This document shows positions 27,513 to 36,813 of a stretch of DNA of 64,000 nucleotides, piece after piece. The notes beneath the pieces were generated by a model, which was given only the letters and a program-made list of their open reading frames with translations, was not told the DNA's origin and did no database searches. Numbering within the stretch: the first letter of the stretch is position 1; each line of letters starts with the position of its first letter. Source of the stretch: Neorhizobium galegae bv. orientalis str. HAMBI 540 (lineage in GTDB: Bacteria; Pseudomonadota; Alphaproteobacteria; Rhizobiales; Rhizobiaceae). Both the position numbers and the translations under genes were made by a program. The stretch spans positions 4,030,001 to 4,094,000 of the forward strand of contig NZ_HG938353.1 in the NCBI RefSeq assembly GCF_000731315.1. The letters run 5' to 3'.

Positions 27513-30500
27513 ATGCACATACTCGCCACCACATCGTCGTCGCTTGACGACCTGATCGAACCGGTCGACCTCAACCAGTCGCCGGCCGATGTGGTGGTGC
27601 TGTCCTTTTCCGGTAGCGACCTGAACGGCCTTTCCGCCGTCTGGAATTCGGCTGGGCACGGCGGTTTGGATACCCCCCTCTGGCCTGCCGGCCATCTCCC
27701 CCTCAAGGGGGGAGATCAGCAAGACGCACCCGCCTCCCTCAAAAACCAGCGCCGGAGTGAGGCGTGGCGTGGCCGCGATTCGATCTCCCCCCTTGAGGGG
27801 GAGATGGCCGGCAGGCCAGAGGGGGGTCACCACGGTAGAAACGAGCATCAGCGGTCCTCAAGCCTCTGCCTCACCAATCTCTCCGACCTTCGCCACCCGA
27901 TGTCGGTCGATCTCTGGATCGAGAAGACGGCTACCCATGCCAAGGTCATCCTCGTGCGTATTCTCGGCGGATACGACCGCTGGGCTTATGGCGTCGAGGA
28001 GCTTTCGCGCATGGCGAAGCGGAAAAAGATCGCGCTGGCGCTGCTGCCCGGCGAATGCAGCATCCGCGACGAAAGGTTGACCGCGGCCTCGACTGTTTCG
28101 GAAGAGCAGATCACCGGCATCCTGAGCTGCTTCCGCGAAGGTGGGCCGGCCAATATGCGGCTTCTGGCGAGGTTGCTGACGACGCTGGCCGAAGGCAAAA
28201 CGGAACCGCTGCTGCAGGCAGCCCCGGTGCCGAAAGCTGGCTACTACCTGCCCGGAAAAGGCATCGTTGAGGCCAACGACCTGCTGGCCTGCTTTGCGCC
28301 GGATGCGCCGCGCTTGCCGATCCTGTTCTACCGCTCCATGCTACTTGCGAATGACGCGGCGCCGATCGAAGCGCTGTTCGAAGCGCTGAAAAAGCGCGGT
28401 TTTGCACCTGTGCCGATCTTCGTCGGCGGACTGAAGGAGCCGGATGCACTGGCTTTCGTCGAACAGGCCGTCTCGGACCTGAAATCTGCGGCCATCCTTT
28501 CCACCACCGCCTTTGCCAGCGGCACCGACGGCAACGGTGAAACGATTTTCGACCGCACCGGCGTGCCGGTCTTCCAGATCGTTGTCGCTACGACCCGCCG
28601 CGATGGCTGGACGGAGAACCGGCGCGGCCTCAACCCCGCCGACCTCGCCATGCACGTCGTCCTGCCCGAGCTCGACGGACGCATCCTTGCCGGCGCGATC
28701 TCCTTCAAGGCAGGCGAAAGCTCCGCCAACCTCGTCAACCAGCCGGAACCGGACCGAGTCGAACAGGTCGTCGACCGTATCGCCGCCTTCGTCCGGCTGA
28801 AGGCAGCACCTCGTGCCGAGCGTAAGATCGTCATCCTCATGCCGGACTATCCGAGTGCCCCGGGGCGCACCGGGTATGCCGTCGGCCTCGACGTGCCGCA
28901 AAGCGTACTCGTGATGATGCGCGAGCTATCCGTAGCCGGCTATGATATTTCGGATATTCCCGAGACCTCGCGTGACCTTCTCGATCACCTGAGTGCAAAA
29001 TCCGCCACCCATGCGCTCGCAGCCTACAGCTCCGTGCCTATGGTGGAGGCGGCTTGGGGTACCCCCGAAGCCGATGAAGACCTGGAAGACGGCATTTTCC
29101 GTTTCCGTATCGCGAGCTTCGGCAATATCACCGTCGCGCTCGCGCCCGACCGCGGCCGCAACGCCCAGCGCCGCGCCGACTATCACAGCCCGGACCTTCC
29201 TCCGCGCCACGCACTGATCGCCTTCGGCCAATGGATGCGCGAGACTTGTCGCGCGCATGCGATCGTCCATGTGGGTGCGCACGGAACACTCGAATGGCTG
29301 CCGGGCAAGACCGTGGCGCTGTCGAAGGATTGTTTTCCGGAGATCGTCACCGGCGGCCTGCCGGTCATCTATCCCTTCATCGTCTCCAATCCGGGCGAGG
29401 CGGCGGTCGCCAAACGGCGGATCGCCGCCGTCACCATCGGCCATCTGCCGCCGGTTCTGGCCGGTGCCGGACTTTCCGATGAGCAGAAAAAGCTCGAACT
29501 GCTGGTCGACGAGTATGCCCAGGCCGACGGGCTCGATCGCCGCCGCCGCGACCGGCTGGCCAAGCTGATCGTCGAAACCGCCCGCAACACCGGACTGGCC
29601 GGCGAGGCCGGCGTTTCAAGCAGTGACGATCCGGATACGGCGCTCACCCGCATCGATGCCTTTCTCTGTGATCTTAAGGATTTTGCGATCAAGGACGGCC
29701 AGCACATCTTTGGGCAGGCAGCGCCAGGCGATGACGATCCATTGCGAATCCGCAGCGCCGAAACCGAACGTCAAGCCTTGCTCGACGCACTGGACGGAAA
29801 ACATATCCGTCCCGGCCCATCCGGCGCCCCGGCGCGCGGTAGGCGCGACGTCATGCCGACCGGCCGCAACCTCTTCGCCAGCGATCCGCGCACCCTGCCG
29901 ACGCCGACCGCCTTCGAACTCGGCAAACGCGCCGCGGATGAAATCCTGCGGCGTTATCTCCAGGATCACGGCGACTGGCCGAAAAGCCTCGTCTTCGACC
30001 TCTGGGGCAGCGCGTCTCTGCGCAGTGGCGGCGAGGAAGTGGCCCAGGTTCTGGCGCTGATGGGCGCGAGACCCGTGCAGGATACGGCGACAGGCCGCGT
30101 CACCGGCATCGAAGTCCTGCCGCCGGCAGCGCTCGGCCGCCCGCGCGTCGACGTGACGCTGAGGATTTCCGGCCTGTTCCGCGACATGTTTCCGGCTCTC
30201 ATCGCCTTGCTCGACGCCGCGATGCGCGCCATCGCCAGCCGCGAGGAGGCGCCGGGCGACAATCCTCTGGCCGAAGAGACACAAACGCTCAGGCACGTCC
30301 CCTCACGCATCTTCGGCTCGGCACCGGGCACCTATGGCTCCGGCATCGAGGAAAAGCTCGCCGACGGCACTTGGGGCGAACGCGAAGAACTGGGCCGCTT
30401 CTATCTTGATGCGACGAGCCATTCCTTCGGCGGCGCGGAGGGCGATACCAGCCACGTGCCCGGCCAGTTCGCGAACCGCATCGGGACCGCCGATCTTCTC

Positions 30501-31007
30501 GTCCATACCGGCGACGACCCGGGCCGCGACCTGCTGGACGGCTCGGCCGATGTCGCCTTCATCGGCGGATTTGCGGCGGCGGTCGCGGCACTCGGCGGCA
30601 AGGCGGATGTGATCGCACTCGACACGACCGATCCGCAAAAACCTCGTGCCCGTTCGATTTCCGAAGCGGTAACCCGCGTGGTGCGCGCCCGCGCCGTCAA
30701 TCCGCGCTTCATCGCCGGCCAGATGCGCCACGGTCCGCGCGGCGCCGCCGAGCTGGTGGAGACTGTCGACCGCCTGATCGGTTTTGCCGAAACCACCCAT
30801 GCCATCCCGCAATCGCTGATCGAGGCGACCTACGACGCCTATCTCGGCGACGAAAAGGTCCGCGACTTCCTGCTGAGCCAGAACCCCGAAGGCGCCCGCT
30901 TCATGGCCGCGCGGTTCCGCTCGGCGCTTCGCCGTGGCCTCTGGCATCCCCGCCGCAACGCGGTGGATGCCGAGCTCGAAATGCTCACCCGGGAGAAGGT
31001 CGCATGA
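27513..31007 (+). CDS. cobN: Aerobic cobaltochelatase subunit CobN, with in-frame repeat insertion
   Basis: This 1164-residue large chelatase subunit inserts cobalt into hydrogenobyrinic a,c-diamide together with CobS and CobT, which are not in this window. Family landmarks include HPMSVDLWIEKTATHAK, HVGAHGTLEWLPGKTVALS, ARGRRDVMPTGRNLFASDP and GTYGSGIEEKLADGTWGERE. Residues 54-105 (about TPLWPAG to RPEGG) are not CobN-like and are encoded by a 156-base palindromic repeat, so the frame is kept. Without the insert the protein is about 1112 residues, shorter than the roughly 1275-residue Pseudomonas denitrificans form. The insert lies in the N-terminal region before the conserved core, so activity may be preserved. 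It overlaps cobG by four bases. Confidence 0.96.
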   Translation: MHILATTSSSLDDLIEPVDLNQSPADVVVLSFSGSDLNGLSAVWNSAGHGGLDTPLWPAGHLPLKGGDQQDAPASLKNQRRSEAWRGRDSISPLEGEMAGRPEGGHHGRNEHQRSSSLCLTNLSDLRHPMSVDLWIEKTATHAKVILVRILGGYDRWAYGVEELSRMAKRKKIALALLPGECSIRDERLTAASTVSEEQITGILSCFREGGPANMRLLARLLTTLAEGKTEPLLQAAPVPKAGYYLPGKGIVEANDLLACFAPDAPRLPILFYRSMLLANDAAPIEALFEALKKRGFAPVPIFVGGLKEPDALAFVEQAVSDLKSAAILSTTAFASGTDGNGETIFDRTGVPVFQIVVATTRRDGWTENRRGLNPADLAMHVVLPELDGRILAGAISFKAGESSANLVNQPEPDRVEQVVDRIAAFVRLKAAPRAERKIVILMPDYPSAPGRTGYAVGLDVPQSVLVMMRELSVAGYDISDIPETSRDLLDHLSAKSATHALAAYSSVPMVEAAWGTPEADEDLEDGIFRFRIASFGNITVALAPDRGRNAQRRADYHSPDLPPRHALIAFGQWMRETCRAHAIVHVGAHGTLEWLPGKTVALSKDCFPEIVTGGLPVIYPFIVSNPGEAAVAKRRIAAVTIGHLPPVLAGAGLSDEQKKLELLVDEYAQADGLDRRRRDRLAKLIVETARNTGLAGEAGVSSSDDPDTALTRIDAFLCDLKDFAIKDGQHIFGQAAPGDDDPLRIRSAETERQALLDALDGKHIRPGPSGAPARGRRDVMPTGRNLFASDPRTLPTPTAFELGKRAADEILRRYLQDHGDWPKSLVFDLWGSASLRSGGEEVAQVLALMGARPVQDTATGRVTGIEVLPPAALGRPRVDVTLRISGLFRDMFPALIALLDAAMRAIASREEAPGDNPLAEETQTLRHVPSRIFGSAPGTYGSGIEEKLADGTWGEREELGRFYLDATSHSFGGAEGDTSHVPGQFANRIGTADLLVHTGDDPGRDLLDGSADVAFIGGFAAAVAALGGKADVIALDTTDPQKPRARSISEAVTRVVRARAVNPRFIAGQMRHGPRGAAELVETVDRLIGFAETTHAIPQSLIEATYDAYLGDEKVRDFLLSQNPEGARFMAARFRSALRRGLWHPRRNAVDAELEMLTREKVA
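27672..27827. repeat. Palindromic repeat element inserted in frame in cobN
   Basis: Two perfect 46-base inverted arms occupy 27672-27717 and 27782-27827, starting ACCCCCCTCTGGCCTGCCGG and ending with its reverse complement. They enclose a 64-base loop. Total length is 156 bases, exactly 52 codons, with no stop in the cobN frame. The arms share the word GGCCGGCAGG with the intergenic repeat at 279-371. No target-site duplication was evident. As RNA it would form a very long hairpin near the 5' end of cobN. Confidence 0.93.
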
Positions 31008-32317
31008 CGACGCTTTTCCTCGATCGAAGCACGCCGGATATGCGCCGCGGCGCCTGCCCCGCCCTGTCCACCCCGATGCAGACCGGCGACGGGCTCCTCG
31101 CCCGCGTCGCGCTGATCGATGTCATCACGCCAGCAGAACTGGCGGAGCTCTGCCGGCTGGCGCGGCGCCATGGCAACGGCATTCTCGATATTTCCGCCCG
31201 CGGCAACCTGCAGGTCCGGGGACTGAACGAGACTTCGGCTCCCGTTCTCGATGCCGATGTCCGGGTGCTGAACCTGCCGCTTCGCGAGGGACTTGCTGTC
31301 GAAACTCCGCCCCTGGCAGGGATGGACGACACCGAGATCGCCGATCCGCGTCCGATAGCCGAGGCGATCCGCCAGGGTGCGCGCGACATCCCCGGCCTCG
31401 CACCAAAAATGTCGGTGGTGGTTGACGGTGGCGGACGGCTCAGGCTTTCCGGCCTCCTGGCCGATATCCGGCTTGCCGCCGTTTCCAGCGATGAAGGCAT
31501 CCGCTGGACCCTGCTTTTGGGCGGGACCGAAACAGCCGGCCGCGTTTTCAATGTTTTACGTGAAACAGAGGCCGTCTCCGCTATTTTGGCGCTGCTTCGA
31601 AAGCTCGGCGAAAAGGGACCCAAGGCGAGGGGACGCGATCTCGCCGCCGGCTTGCCCACGAACGGCGCACCCGGTCAGCCAGCCTCGCCTTTCGGTACCT
31701 TCCGCCTCTCCGGCCACCGTTTCGCGGCAGGCATCGGCCCGGCCTTCGGTCAAACAAACGCCGAGAGCCTGATCGCTCTTTGCGACGAGGCCGAGCGGCT
31801 GGGAATACAGTCCCTGAAACCGGCCTTCGACCATTCGCTGCTGTTTTTTGGCGCTCAAACCGCCTGCGAAGCGCTCACCGCTTTTGCCGGCAGCAACGGC
31901 TTCATCACCTCGCCGAGCGATCCGCGTTCGGCCATTGCGGCCTGCTCAGGAAGTCCCGCCTGCAATTCCGCAGCCATCGCCACACACGAACTCGCTGCCA
32001 AGGCCGCGGAAGAGTGCGGCGATCTGCTGGACGGCTCGTTCAAGCTGCACGTGACCGGCTGCCCCAAGGGCTGCGCCTATCCGCAGCCGTCAGCGCTTGC
32101 ACTTTGCGGAACCACCGCCGGCCTTTCGCTGATCACACAAGGAAAAGCGGCCGACGAGCCCTTTGCCTCGGTCGCTTTTGCCGATACCAACAACTCCCTT
32201 CGCCGCATCGCCGATCTCGTCCGTAACGAGCGGCAGGCCGGCGAAAATTCCGCAGCCTGCCTCGCCCGTCTGGGACCGCGCCGGCTTGCTGCGGCCGTTA
32301 CGTCAGGAAGATCATGA
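31004..32317 (+). CDS. cobG: Precorrin-3B synthase CobG
   Basis: This 437-residue nitrite/sulfite-reductase-like monooxygenase hydroxylates precorrin-3A in the oxygen-dependent corrin pathway. It has two ferredoxin-like half repeats and an iron-sulfur cluster region with ACSGSPACNSAAIATHELA and HVTGCPKGCAYPQPSALALC. Its presence defines the aerobic B12 route. The start overlaps the cobN stop by four bases and the end overlaps cobH by four bases, so it is translationally coupled on both sides. Confidence 0.93.
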   Translation: MTTLFLDRSTPDMRRGACPALSTPMQTGDGLLARVALIDVITPAELAELCRLARRHGNGILDISARGNLQVRGLNETSAPVLDADVRVLNLPLREGLAVETPPLAGMDDTEIADPRPIAEAIRQGARDIPGLAPKMSVVVDGGGRLRLSGLLADIRLAAVSSDEGIRWTLLLGGTETAGRVFNVLRETEAVSAILALLRKLGEKGPKARGRDLAAGLPTNGAPGQPASPFGTFRLSGHRFAAGIGPAFGQTNAESLIALCDEAERLGIQSLKPAFDHSLLFFGAQTACEALTAFAGSNGFITSPSDPRSAIAACSGSPACNSAAIATHELAAKAAEECGDLLDGSFKLHVTGCPKGCAYPQPSALALCGTTAGLSLITQGKAADEPFASVAFADTNNSLRRIADLVRNERQAGENSAACLARLGPRRLAAAVTSGRS

Positions 32318-32943
32318 ACAGTTACGATTACATTCGCGAAGGCGACGCGATCTACGAAAAGTCCTTCGCGATCATCCGCGAGGAAGCGGACCTCTCGCCT
32401 TTTTCGTCGGAACAGGCCGAGATCGCGGTCCGCATGATTCATGCCTGCGGGCTGGTCGAGGCGGCTCAGCATTTCAGGTTTTCCAAGGATTTCGTCGCGC
32501 AAGCACGCGGCGCGCTGCATGCCGGCAAGCCGATCTATTGCGATGCCGAGATGGTAGCGCACGGCATTACCCGCGCCCGCCTGCCGGCCCATAACCAGGT
32601 GATCTGCACGCTGCGCGACGGCCGCACGATCGAGCTTGCCAAAACCATCGGCAACACCCGCTCGGCTGCCGCGCTGGATCTCTGGGACGAGATGGAAGGC
32701 GCAGTCGTCGCGATCGGCAATGCGCCGACCGCGCTCTTCCACCTACTCGAAATGCTCGACGCCGGCGCGCCGCGCCCGGCTGCGATCATCGGCATGCCGG
32801 TCGGTTTCGTCGGTGCGGCGGAATCCAAGGAGGCGCTGATGGAAGCGACACTTGGTATCCCTTATGCGATCGTGCGCGGCCGCATGGGCGGCTCGGCGAT
32901 GACGGCTGCCTGCGTCAACGCGCTGGCGAGGGCCGGACTGTGA
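32314..32943 (+). CDS. cobH: Precorrin-8X methylmutase CobH
   Basis: This 209-residue enzyme moves a methyl group from C11 to C12 to form hydrogenobyrinic acid. The catalytic histidine is visible as His43 in RMIHACG, matching the known position. Other blocks are GKPIYCDAEMVAHGITRARL and the C-terminal GRMGGSAMTAACVNALAR. Length is normal. It overlaps cobG and cobI by four bases each. Confidence 0.97.
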   Translation: MNSYDYIREGDAIYEKSFAIIREEADLSPFSSEQAEIAVRMIHACGLVEAAQHFRFSKDFVAQARGALHAGKPIYCDAEMVAHGITRARLPAHNQVICTLRDGRTIELAKTIGNTRSAAALDLWDEMEGAVVAIGNAPTALFHLLEMLDAGAPRPAAIIGMPVGFVGAAESKEALMEATLGIPYAIVRGRMGGSAMTAACVNALARAGL

Positions 32944-33680
32944 ACGCCGCGCTCATCAAGGGCAGGCTCATCGGCGTCGGCACCGGGCCTGGCGATCCCG
33001 AACTGCTGACGCTGAAGGCGGTGCGCGCCATCCACGAAGCGGATGTGATCGCCTTCTTCTGCAAGAAGGGCTCGAGCGGCAACGGCCGCGCCATCGTCGA
33101 GGCGCATATCCGGCCGGGTACGCTCGAGCTGCCGCTGGTCTATCCGGTCACGGTCGAGACCCACAAGGACGAAGCCGATTATCGCGGCCCGATCGCCGAT
33201 TTCTTCGACCGCTCCGCGGACGACATCGCCGCGCATCTCGATGCGGGCAGGCACGTCGCGGTGCTGAGCGAAGGGGACCCGCTGTTCTACGGATCCTACA
33301 TGCACCTGCATGTGCGCCTGGCCGGTCGCTACCACGCGGAAGTTATCGCCGGCGTTACCGCCATGTCCGGCTGCTGGTCGATGACCGGCATGCCGCTCGT
33401 CCAGGGCGACGATATTTTAAGCGTGCTGCCGGGAACCCTGTCCGAGGAGAAGCTTGCGGAGCGGCTTGGAAACACCGACGGCGCAGTGATCATGAAGGTC
33501 GGCCGCAACCTGCCAAAAATCCGCCGGGCGCTGGCCTCCGTCGGCAAGCTGTCCGGCGCGCTTTATGTCGAGCGCGGCACGATGGCGAACGGCGCAGCAC
33601 AACGTCTGGAAGAGCGCGACGAGAGCCCGGCTCCCTATTTCTCGATCGTCCTCGTGCCCGGCTGGAAGGCCCGGCCATGA
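32940..33680 (+). CDS. cobI: Precorrin-2 C20-methyltransferase CobI
   Basis: This 246-residue SAM-dependent tetrapyrrole methylase has the N-terminal GVGTGPGDPELLTLKAVRAI motif and the LSEGDPLFYGSYMHLHVRL block, typical of C20 methyltransferases. It uses a GTG start that overlaps the cobH stop (GTGA). It acts directly after CobA and supplies precorrin-3A to CobG. Confidence 0.97.
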   Translation: MNAALIKGRLIGVGTGPGDPELLTLKAVRAIHEADVIAFFCKKGSSGNGRAIVEAHIRPGTLELPLVYPVTVETHKDEADYRGPIADFFDRSADDIAAHLDAGRHVAVLSEGDPLFYGSYMHLHVRLAGRYHAEVIAGVTAMSGCWSMTGMPLVQGDDILSVLPGTLSEEKLAERLGNTDGAVIMKVGRNLPKIRRALASVGKLSGALYVERGTMANGAAQRLEERDESPAPYFSIVLVPGWKARP

Positions 33681-34444
33681 AAGCGGGTTCGCTGACCGTC
33701 GTTGGCCTCGGCCCTGGCAATCCCGACCAGATGTCGCCGGAGGCGGCCGCCGCCGTGACGGCTGCTGAGGATTTTTTCGGCTATTTCCCGTATATCGACC
33801 GTTTGAACCTCCGCCCCGACCAGCGCCGCCATGCATCCGATAACCGGGAGGAACTGGCGCGCGCCCGCGCCGCGCTCGAAATGGCGGCGGGCGGCGGCAA
33901 GGTCTGTGTCGTCTCGGGCGGCGACCCCGGCGTGTTCGCCATGGCCGCCGCAGTCTGCGAGGCGATCGACGAAGGTCCGGCCCTGTGGCGCGAGATCGAT
34001 TTTTCGGTCGTTCCCGGCATTACCGCCATGCTGGCGGTGGCGGCCAAGGCCGGTGCGCCGCTCGGTCATGATTTCTGCGCCATCTCGCTTTCAAACAATC
34101 TGAAGCCCTGGGATGTGATCGAGAAACGCCTGATCGCAGCGGCGACGGCCGGTTTCGTGATGGCCTTCTACAATCCGATCAGCAAGGCGCGCCCGCATCA
34201 GCTCGGCGAGGCCTTCGACATTCTGCGCACCCATCTGCCCGGCAGTGTGCCCGTGATATTCGGCCGCGCCGCCGGCCGGCCGGATGAAGTCATCCGGATC
34301 GTGCCGCTTGCGGAAGCGACAGGCGATATGGCCGACATGGCGACATGCGTGATCGTCGGCACTGCGGAAACGCGGGTGATCGAGCGGGAGAACCAGCGGC
34401 CGATCGTTTATTCCCCCCGTTATTTCAGGGGCACCGGCGCATGA
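33677..34444 (+). CDS. cobJ: Precorrin-3B C17-methyltransferase CobJ
   Basis: This 255-residue SAM-dependent methylase carries out ring contraction and C17 methylation. Motifs include VVGLGPGNPDQMSPEAAAAV, VVSGGDPGVFAMAAAVCEA and MAFYNPISKARPHQLGEAF. It closes the plus-strand run cobNGHIJ and overlaps the convergent cobK gene by 25 bases. Confidence 0.97.
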   Translation: MKAGSLTVVGLGPGNPDQMSPEAAAAVTAAEDFFGYFPYIDRLNLRPDQRRHASDNREELARARAALEMAAGGGKVCVVSGGDPGVFAMAAAVCEAIDEGPALWREIDFSVVPGITAMLAVAAKAGAPLGHDFCAISLSNNLKPWDVIEKRLIAAATAGFVMAFYNPISKARPHQLGEAFDILRTHLPGSVPVIFGRAAGRPDEVIRIVPLAEATGDMADMATCVIVGTAETRVIERENQRPIVYSPRYFRGTGA

Positions 34445-35175
34445 TCGAGCCAAGCGAGCATCTCCTCCACGGTCTCGACGGACGGCACATCCGGCAGGTC
34501 CGGACGGCGGATCAGGACGACATCGATACCGAGTTCGCGCGCAGCGGCGATCTTGCCGTAGCTCGCCAGCCCGCCGCTGTTCTTGGCGACGATCGCCTCG
34601 ATGCCGTGGTCCTGCAGAAGCCGGGCCTCGTCCGCCTGTTCGAAGGGACCGCGCGCGGTCAGATAGACGGCGTTCGGGACGGAAAGCGGCGGCTCGACCG
34701 GATCGACGCTGCGGACCAGGTAGTGGTGCTGGGGCGCGGCCTCGAAGGGCAGAAGTTCCTGCCGGCCGAGCGTCAGGAATGCTTTTCGCGGCACCTCTCC
34801 CAGGGCATTGACCGCATCGGTGACGCTATCGACTTCGATCCAGCGATCACCGAGCTGCCTCACCCAGGCCGACCGTCGCAGGGCGACAAGCGGGACACCG
34901 GAAATCTCGGCGGCTTTGGCCCCATTGCGGGAAATCTGAGCTGCATAGGGATGCGTCGCATCGATCAGGATGGAGATGTCTTTTTGCGTGAGATAGGCGG
35001 CAAGCCCTTCGGCACCGCCAAAACCGCCGACACGCACCGGCACGGGTTGCTCGGCCGGCGCGCGCGTGCGCCCGGCAAGCGACAGCTCCACGGCAAATCG
35101 TGGATCGCTGGCGAGTTTACCGGCCAGCGCGCGGGCTTCCGCCGTGCCGCCGAGAATGAGAATGGAGCGTTGCAA
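34420..35175 (-). CDS. cobK: Precorrin-6A reductase CobK
   Basis: This 251-residue NADPH-dependent reductase has the Rossmann motif ILILGGTAEARALAGKL at the N-terminus and the blocks DATHPYAAQISRNGAKAAE and VAKNSGGLASYGKIAAAREL. The start is assigned to TTG at 35175, because a perfect AGGAGG lies six bases upstream and the Rossmann strand begins at once. The longer open frame upstream is antisense to cobL. Its ribosome binding site lies inside the first codons of divergent cobL, whose ATG begins only one base away. Confidence 0.93.
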   Translation of the reverse strand: MQRSILILGGTAEARALAGKLASDPRFAVELSLAGRTRAPAEQPVPVRVGGFGGAEGLAAYLTQKDISILIDATHPYAAQISRNGAKAAEISGVPLVALRRSAWVRQLGDRWIEVDSVTDAVNALGEVPRKAFLTLGRQELLPFEAAPQHHYLVRSVDPVEPPLSVPNAVYLTARGPFEQADEARLLQDHGIEAIVAKNSGGLASYGKIAAARELGIDVVLIRRPDLPDVPSVETVEEMLAWLDHAPVPLK

Positions 35176-35176
35176 G

Positions 35177-36430
35177 ATGCCTCCTGAATCAGCGCAGAAA
35201 CCTTTAAACCAAAGCCGCTGGCTGTCCATCGTCGGCATCGGCGAGGATGGCGTACCGGGCCTCGGCGACAATGCGCGCTCGGCAATTGCATCCGCAGTCG
35301 TTGTCTTCGGTGGCAGGCGGCATCTGGAATTGGCGGGCGCCCTGATCACCGGCGAGGCCCGGCCATGGCCGGCACCGTTTGACGCGACGATGCGCGACGT
35401 CGTGGCGCTACGCGGCCAGAAGGTCTGTGTGCTGGCCTCCGGAGATCCTTTCTTTTTCGGCGTCGGCGCCACGCTGTCCCGCCATGTCGCGCCGGAAGAA
35501 TTTACCGCTTATCCCGCTCCCTCGGCCTTTTCGCTGGCCGCATCGAGGCTTGGATGGCCACTGCAGGACATCGAAACCGTGTCGCTGCATGGCCGGCCGC
35601 TCGACCTCGTTCGGCCTCTACTGCATCCCGGGCGCCGGATCGTCGCGCTGACATCCGATGAGAACGGGCCGGCGGCGCTGGCGGAGCTTTTGTCCCGCAC
35701 CGGTTTCGGGCCGTCTCGAATAACCGTCCTGGAGTCTCTGGGCGGGGCGGCGGAACGTATCCGTTCGCAGCTGGCAGATGAGTTCGCGCTACCGGATATC
35801 AATGTGCTGAATGTCGTCACCATCGAGGTGCGGGCCGAAGCCGGGGCTCGCATCCTCCCGCGGGCTTTCGGGCTGGACGACACGCTGTTCGAGCACGACG
35901 GGCAGATCACCAAGCGTGAAATCCGGGCGCTGACGCTCTCGGCACTGGCTCCACACCGCGGCGAACTGCTGTGGGATATCGGCGCCGGATCGGGTTCGAT
36001 CGGCATCGAATGGATGCTGGCCGATCCTTCCCTGAAAGCCATTGCGATCGAAGCCAACGCTAATCGAGCAGCACGGATCGGGCGGAATGCTCTGGAATTC
36101 GGTGTGCCAGGCCTGCGCATCGTCGAAGGCCAGGCGCCAGCGGCGCTTGCCGACCTGCCGCAGCCGGATGCGATCTTTATCGGCGGCGGCGGCAGCGAGC
36201 CCGGCGTTTTCGACACGGCCCTGGATGCGCTGAAGCCCGGCGGGCGGATGGTCGCCAATGCCGTGACCCTGGAGATGGAAGCGGTCCTTCTGGCAGCGCA
36301 TGCGAAACGCGGCGGCGAACTGATCCGCATGGAGGTTTCACGCGCAGCCCCGATCGGCGGCATGTCGGGTTGGAAGCCGGCCATGCCGGTCACCCAATGG
36401 AGCTGGACGAAACCCGGAGTGAAGCCATGA
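35177..36430 (+). CDS. cobL: Precorrin-6Y C5,15-methyltransferase (decarboxylating) CobL
   Basis: This 417-residue bifunctional enzyme has two modules: an N-terminal tetrapyrrole methylase (about 15-215, SIVGIGEDGVPGLGDNAR and VLASGDPFFFGVGATLSR) and a C-terminal class I methyltransferase/decarboxylase (about 235-400, LWDIGAGSGSIGIEWML). It methylates C5 and C15 and decarboxylates the C12 acetate. The ATG at 35177 is one base from the divergent cobK start. The ribosome binding site is weak (TGGAGCG). It overlaps cobE by four bases. Confidence 0.95.
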   Translation: MPPESAQKPLNQSRWLSIVGIGEDGVPGLGDNARSAIASAVVVFGGRRHLELAGALITGEARPWPAPFDATMRDVVALRGQKVCVLASGDPFFFGVGATLSRHVAPEEFTAYPAPSAFSLAASRLGWPLQDIETVSLHGRPLDLVRPLLHPGRRIVALTSDENGPAALAELLSRTGFGPSRITVLESLGGAAERIRSQLADEFALPDINVLNVVTIEVRAEAGARILPRAFGLDDTLFEHDGQITKREIRALTLSALAPHRGELLWDIGAGSGSIGIEWMLADPSLKAIAIEANANRAARIGRNALEFGVPGLRIVEGQAPAALADLPQPDAIFIGGGGSEPGVFDTALDALKPGGRMVANAVTLEMEAVLLAAHAKRGGELIRMEVSRAAPIGGMSGWKPAMPVTQWSWTKPGVKP

Positions 36431-36813
36431 TTGCCGCCGGTCTCGGTTGTCGGAAGGGCACATCTGCGGAAACGCTGCTTTCGGCGCTGGCTGCCGCCTG
36501 CGCTGAAGCCAATATTTCACGTGAATCCGTGTCCGTTTTGGCAACCGGCGAGATCAAGCGGCATGAGCCGGGAATGATCGAGCTTGCCGACAGGCTGCAC
36601 CTGCCATTGCACATTCTCGACGAAGCGGCGCTGAAGCAGGTAGAGACCCGCACCAGAACCGTTTCGAAACACAGTCTTGCGCAAACCGCCACGCCGAGCC
36701 TTTCGGAGGCCGCGGCACTGGCGGCTGCCGGCGAGGCTTCGGAACTGATTGTCGCGCGGCTGATCGCCGATGGCGCCACCTGCGCGCTGGCACGCTCGAA
36801 GGACCATTCATGA
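36427..36813 (+). CDS. cobE: Cobalamin biosynthesis protein CobE (CbiG C-terminal-like)
   Basis: This 128-residue protein matches CobE, the aerobic-pathway relative of the CbiG C-terminal domain ([40 protein letters not shown]). CobE is needed for normal corrin production in Pseudomonas, but its exact step is uncertain; a carrier or stabiliser of corrin intermediates is a common view. It is coupled by four-base overlaps to cobL and cobM. An upstream in-frame start would only add residues overlapping cobL. Confidence 0.92.
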   Translation: MIAAGLGCRKGTSAETLLSALAAACAEANISRESVSVLATGEIKRHEPGMIELADRLHLPLHILDEAALKQVETRTRTVSKHSLAQTATPSLSEAAALAAAGEASELIVARLIADGATCALARSKDHS

